NCBI GenBank assembly: GCA_964573885.1 | Contig: CAZNLL010000099.1 | Location: forward strand, 1-15,446 | From: CAZNLL01 sp964573885 | GTDB taxonomy: Bacteria > Desulfobacterota > DSM-4660 > Desulfatiglandales > Desulfatiglandaceae | Direction: 5' to 3' | Length of the DNA stretch: 15,446 nucleotides | Part shown: piece by piece, positions 12,697-15,446 of the stretch | Layout: the number at the start of each line of letters is the position of its first letter | Numbering within the stretch: the first letter of the stretch is position 1 | The notes under the pieces: model-generated | Seen by the model: only the letters and a program-made list of their open reading frames with translations | Told to the model about the DNA's origin: nothing | Database searches by the model: none | Position numbers and translations under genes: made by a program

Positions 12697-13915
12697 AGGA
12701 CCCTATTACGGGGAATTCGGCGGGGCCTTTATCCCTGAGGTTCTGGTGGCCACCTTCGAGGAACTGAACCGGACTTTCGAAGAAGCCAAGAAGGAGCCTT
12801 CTTTTTGGCGGGAGTATGAGAAATTGATGGCTGAGTATTCCGGAAGACCCACGCCGGTTACTTTTGCCGGGAATCTTACCCGTTATTTCGGGGGGGCACG
12901 CATTTATATCAAACGCGAAGACCTGAACCATACCGGGGCCCACAAGGCGAACAACGTTATGGGCCAGGGTTTGCTGGTTCGAAGGATGGGTAAGTCGAGG
13001 GTTATCGCAGAGACCGGTGCCGGTCAGCATGGGGTGGCAACGGCCACCATGGCCGCCAGATTTGGATTTGAGTGCACCATATATATGGGGGAGGTGGACA
13101 TGACCAGGCAGCGGCCCAATGTCTTCTGGATGGAGCGGCTGGGCGCCCAAGTGCGAGCCGTCAGAGACGGTTCGCGGGTGTTGAAAGATGCCATGAATGA
13201 GGCCTTCCGGGACTGGGTCACCCATATGGACAATACCCATTATGTGCTCGGCACGGCATGCGGGCCCCATCCGTTTCCCGAAATGGTCTCCTATTTTCAA
13301 TCGATCATCGGCAACGAGGCGCGTGGGCAGATCCTGAAGGAAACGGGCTTTCTTCCAAGGCGGGTCTATGCCTGCGTGGGCGGGGGGTCCAACGCCCTGG
13401 GCATTTTCAACGCATTCCTGGACGACCCCGTGGAGCTCGTGGGGGTCGAAGCAGGGGGAAAAGGCTTGGATACGGGTCTGCACGCGACGCGATTAGGCGG
13501 GGTGGATGCAACCACGGGTGTGGCTCAGGGCTATAAGACGTATTTTCTTCAGGACGACGATGGACAGATGAAAAAATCGCACAGTGTGGCTGCAGGGTTG
13601 GATTATGTGGGGGTTTCGCCTATCCTGGCTTCATTGCACGACCAGGGAAGGGTTCGGTTCGAAACAGCGCGGGATGACGAGGTCCTGGATGCCGTTTCTT
13701 TAACACTGCGCAAGGAGGGTCTCAACCCGGCCCTCGAGTCGGCCCACGCCTTTGCCCAGGCCTTCAAAGAGGTCTCAGAACTGGCCGAAGACGATATCAT
13801 CCTGATCAACCAGTCGGGCAGGGGGGACAAGGATATCTTCACGGTGGCCGATGCCTATGCCGACCGGAAATGGCAAACATTCATCAGAGAAAAGGCGGCC
13901 GGGTATGCATCTTGA
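12689..13915 (+). CDS. trpB: tryptophan synthase beta subunit
   Basis: Condenses indole with L-serine on PLP to give tryptophan. The protein is 408 residues. It starts YYGEFGGAFIPE. The PLP Lys 86 lies in HTGAHKANN, the catalytic Glu 108 in AETGAGQHG, the PLP phosphate loop is GGGSN (231-235), and the C-terminal SGRGDKDIFTV is present. The region usually reading GPEHA or GPQHA after SAGLDY is here GVSPILASL (308-316), a clear departure from the common form. EGLNPALESAHA follows normally. It overlaps trpF by 8 bases and trpA by 11 bases, consistent with stoichiometric production of an alpha-beta complex. Confidence 0.96.
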   Translation: MFKGPYYGEFGGAFIPEVLVATFEELNRTFEEAKKEPSFWREYEKLMAEYSGRPTPVTFAGNLTRYFGGARIYIKREDLNHTGAHKANNVMGQGLLVRRMGKSRVIAETGAGQHGVATATMAARFGFECTIYMGEVDMTRQRPNVFWMERLGAQVRAVRDGSRVLKDAMNEAFRDWVTHMDNTHYVLGTACGPHPFPEMVSYFQSIIGNEARGQILKETGFLPRRVYACVGGGSNALGIFNAFLDDPVELVGVEAGGKGLDTGLHATRLGGVDATTGVAQGYKTYFLQDDDGQMKKSHSVAAGLDYVGVSPILASLHDQGRVRFETARDDEVLDAVSLTLRKEGLNPALESAHAFAQAFKEVSELAEDDIILINQSGRGDKDIFTVADAYADRKWQTFIREKAAGYAS

Positions 13916-14705
13916 ACAATATCTGCAGTCGAGGCTAAAAGAAAAGAACCTTCTGATCATGAGTCACCTTGTCCTCGGTTATCCCGACTTTCAGACTTCC
14001 ATGGATGTGGTGAAAAACATGGTTCAGGGGGGCGTTGACCTGATAGAATTACAGATTCCTTTCTCCGAGCCCATCGCGGACGGGCCTGTGATCCTGCGGG
14101 CCAGCCAAAGGGCGCTTGATAACGGTATCAGGGTCCAAGCCTGTCTCGAATTGGCTGGCACTCTGACAGAACAATTTCCCATCCCGTTCCTGATCATGAC
14201 CTATTACAACGTCCCCTATCGCTATGGATTAGAGAGATTCGTCTCAACACTGAGATCCCGGGGCGTGGCGGGAACGATCATCCCGGATCTCCCGCCGGAG
14301 GAAGGCCAGGATTTCCTGAAAAGCATGAAAAGGGAAGGCTTGGCGCCCATCTTCATCTTCTCCCCCACAAGCTCAGTGGCACGAATGGCATACCTCTCCT
14401 CCATGGCCGAAGGTTTTATCTACTGTGTCGCCCGAAAGGGGGTTACCGGGGCAAGAACGGCCTTTTCCGGGTCCCTGGAGGAATACCTCGCACGTTGTCG
14501 CAGGGCTACCGATCTGCCGTTGGCCGTCGGGTTTGGGGTGAGAGAAAAGAAAGATGTCGCATATCTCAAGGGCAAGGCCGATATTGCGGTCATTGGCACC
14601 CACTTGATCCGCCTGCTGGAAAACCAAGGTTCGCAAGCCGTCCGGGCTTTCGTCCAGGGCCTGCACGAAGAAGAGCGGGCAAAAAATACTGTAGAACCAT
14701 TATAG
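13905..14705 (+). CDS. trpA: tryptophan synthase alpha subunit
   Basis: Cleaves indole-3-glycerol phosphate to indole, which is channelled to TrpB. The protein is 266 residues. The catalytic Glu 48 and Asp 59 are both kept in the stretch LIELQIPFSEPIADGP (usual form ELGvPFSDPlADGP, so Gly to Gln and Asp to Glu at non-catalytic positions). IIPDLPPEEG and RKGVTGAR form the phosphate and loop 6 regions, and GFGVREKKD the C-terminal phosphate site. ATG 13905 is chosen because the family N-terminus (helix, then SHLVLGYPDF) begins there and AAGGCGG lies upstream. An upstream in-frame ATG at 13851 sits inside trpB. It is the last gene of the operon. Confidence 0.96.
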   Translation: MHLEQYLQSRLKEKNLLIMSHLVLGYPDFQTSMDVVKNMVQGGVDLIELQIPFSEPIADGPVILRASQRALDNGIRVQACLELAGTLTEQFPIPFLIMTYYNVPYRYGLERFVSTLRSRGVAGTIIPDLPPEEGQDFLKSMKREGLAPIFIFSPTSSVARMAYLSSMAEGFIYCVARKGVTGARTAFSGSLEEYLARCRRATDLPLAVGFGVREKKDVAYLKGKADIAVIGTHLIRLLENQGSQAVRAFVQGLHEEERAKNTVEPL

Positions 14706-15209
14706 GGTTCATCTTCATAACTTTATCATGCCTTTGATTTTGAAGGAGTCAAGTACATTTCTACGAAACTGACCCCCTCACTGCAGCGCTGTCCCGTGTG
14801 CGAGAGTTTGATGAAATATCTGAAAAAGGAGACGACAAACAGGCCTTTACGTATGGCCTTTTGCAATTAGGCAGAGGGACTACAGAACCTTTCAACACTT
14901 CTGTAAATGATGGCTCATGAAGTTAAACAATAGAATATATTGGTAATTTTCCACCATTTGTCCTTGAGCATTCTATTCTTCCAAGAAAACCCGCGCTGTA
15001 TCCGGGTCCTGAATCCCGCCGCCGCTGCCTAGGTACCCACAAAGACCATTTGCAAAAGAATTTCGGCGGGTTTGGTTTTTCCAAGTGTCAAGGGTGTGCA
15101 TTTTTTTAGTAATCTGCGCTTTCTCGATCGAGTGGAGGCAGCTTTTTCTGTTGGATCAACTCTGTGGTTAAGTGGTAAACGCCAAGACATCGTTGACCCG
15201 AGTCTAATG
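14706..15209. other. tail region after trpA without a convincing gene
   Basis: About 500 bases separate trpA from the transposase fragment. A weak hairpin (AGGCC/GGCCT, 14841-14859, then TTTT) is the only terminator-like sign after trpA. Two overlapping plus-strand frames at 14721-14920 look partly coding: one has RCPVCES, and another runs from about 14752 to a TGA at 14918-14920 and includes TDPLTAALSRVREFDE. Neither has a good start codon. On the minus strand a 42-codon frame (15101-14973) begins MHTLDTWKNQ but has no ribosome site. These look like decayed or foreign remnants; I assign no function. Confidence 0.5.
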
Positions 15210-15237
15210 TCAAAAAGTGTCACCACATCGTTTACCC
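15178..15237. repeat. imperfect direct repeats at the end of a mobile element
   Basis: Two copies of about 22 bases start 38 bases apart (15178-15199 and 15216-15237), sharing the core ACATCGTT-K-ACCC. They lie at and just past the 3' end of the transposase frame, where subterminal transposase-binding repeats are usually found. The exact element boundary cannot be set from one end. Confidence 0.55.
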
Positions 15238-15446
15238 TGGGGTGCCCAGTGGGTGTCTTCGCCCACAGGAATCGGATACGAGAACGAGGTGACCAAATCC
15301 TCTCCAATATAGACGGACAGAGTGTGAATCGAGGTATCGATCACGGCTTTGACATACGAGTACTTGAGTTCCGCGGGCATCGGGAAACTCTCGCCGAAGA
15401 TATCCAGCTTCAGGTTGCTGCGGATGAATCGGATGAGCACGATCTG
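15210..15446 (-). CDS. C-terminal part of an integrase-type (DDE) transposase, cut by window edge
   Basis: The frame is open from the right edge to a TGA at 15212-15210, giving 78 residues. FIRSNLKLDIFGESF, then LKYSYVKAVIDTSIHTLSVY, resembles the C-terminal beta domain after the catalytic core of integrase-type transposases of IS481 and related elements (recognition by eye). The last ~18 residues beyond SYPIP look unlike the domain and are encoded in the repeat-bearing end of the element, so the stop may lie beyond the natural domain. The catalytic residues are outside the window, so whether the element is intact cannot be judged. It converges on the trp operon, whose last gene ends 504 bases away. 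Confidence 0.65.
   Translation of the reverse strand, partial: QIVLIRFIRSNLKLDIFGESFPMPAELKYSYVKAVIDTSIHTLSVYIGEDLVTSFSYPIPVGEDTHWAPQGKRCGDTF

Noticed and set aside
12647..13483. A 278-codon minus-strand frame opposite trpB
   Set aside because: It is antisense to trpB motifs that are fully conserved, so it is a shadow frame.
15029..15307. A 92-codon minus-strand frame between the transposase fragment and the trp tail
   Set aside because: It is out of frame with the transposase domain, overlaps it, and has no ribosome site or recognisable motif.

Overview
This window is an almost complete aromatic amino acid biosynthesis locus. It probably comes from a strictly anaerobic deltaproteobacterium (Desulfobacterota, in the range of sulfate reducers or syntrophs). 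The main clue is a mixed shikimate pathway: entry uses the archaeal-type pair ADTH synthase plus dehydroquinate synthase II (MJ0400/MJ1249 families) instead of DAHP synthase and AroB, while the later steps and the trp genes are ordinary bacterial types. From family knowledge, that mixture is found in archaea and some sulfate-reducing Deltaproteobacteria. The assignment to a group is inference.

Layout. Two gene blocks diverge from a control region at about 7384-7869. Leftward (minus strand) run aroK and aroC. A second minus-strand control region (5471-5782) follows, then ADTH synthase, pheA, tyrA, DHQ synthase II, aroD, aroE and the start of a small Cys-rich protein cut by the left edge. Rightward (plus strand) runs a full trp operon in the order E-G-D-C-F-B-A (7870-14705). 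The last ~740 bases hold no convincing complete gene. They contain short decayed-looking frames and, at the right edge, the C-terminal end of an integrase-type transposase with direct repeats beside it.

How the genes work together. ADTH synthase and DHQ synthase II make 3-dehydroquinate, AroD and AroE make shikimate, AroK makes shikimate 3-phosphate, and AroC makes chorismate. Only EPSP synthase (aroA) is not seen. PheA and TyrA take chorismate/prephenate toward Phe and Tyr, and the trp operon takes it to Trp.

Most interesting content. Each of the three transcription units appears to start with its own ribosome-stalling attenuator, and each has an unannotated leader peptide rich in the matching codons. 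trpL (7660-7746) has three consecutive Trp codons. The leader before aroK (7474-7551, minus) has Trp, Tyr, Phe, Tyr, Tyr, Phe and Trp within nine codons. The leader before ADTH synthase (5529-5684, minus) has nine aromatic residues within twelve codons. All three are followed by alternative RNA pairings and T-tailed hairpins. The trp leader has two tandem terminators whose arms can pair in a relay. The divergent promoters sit on a perfect inverted repeat. Multi-aromatic leaders controlling common shikimate genes and an archaeal-type entry step are, as far as I can judge without a search, the feature most likely to be undescribed.
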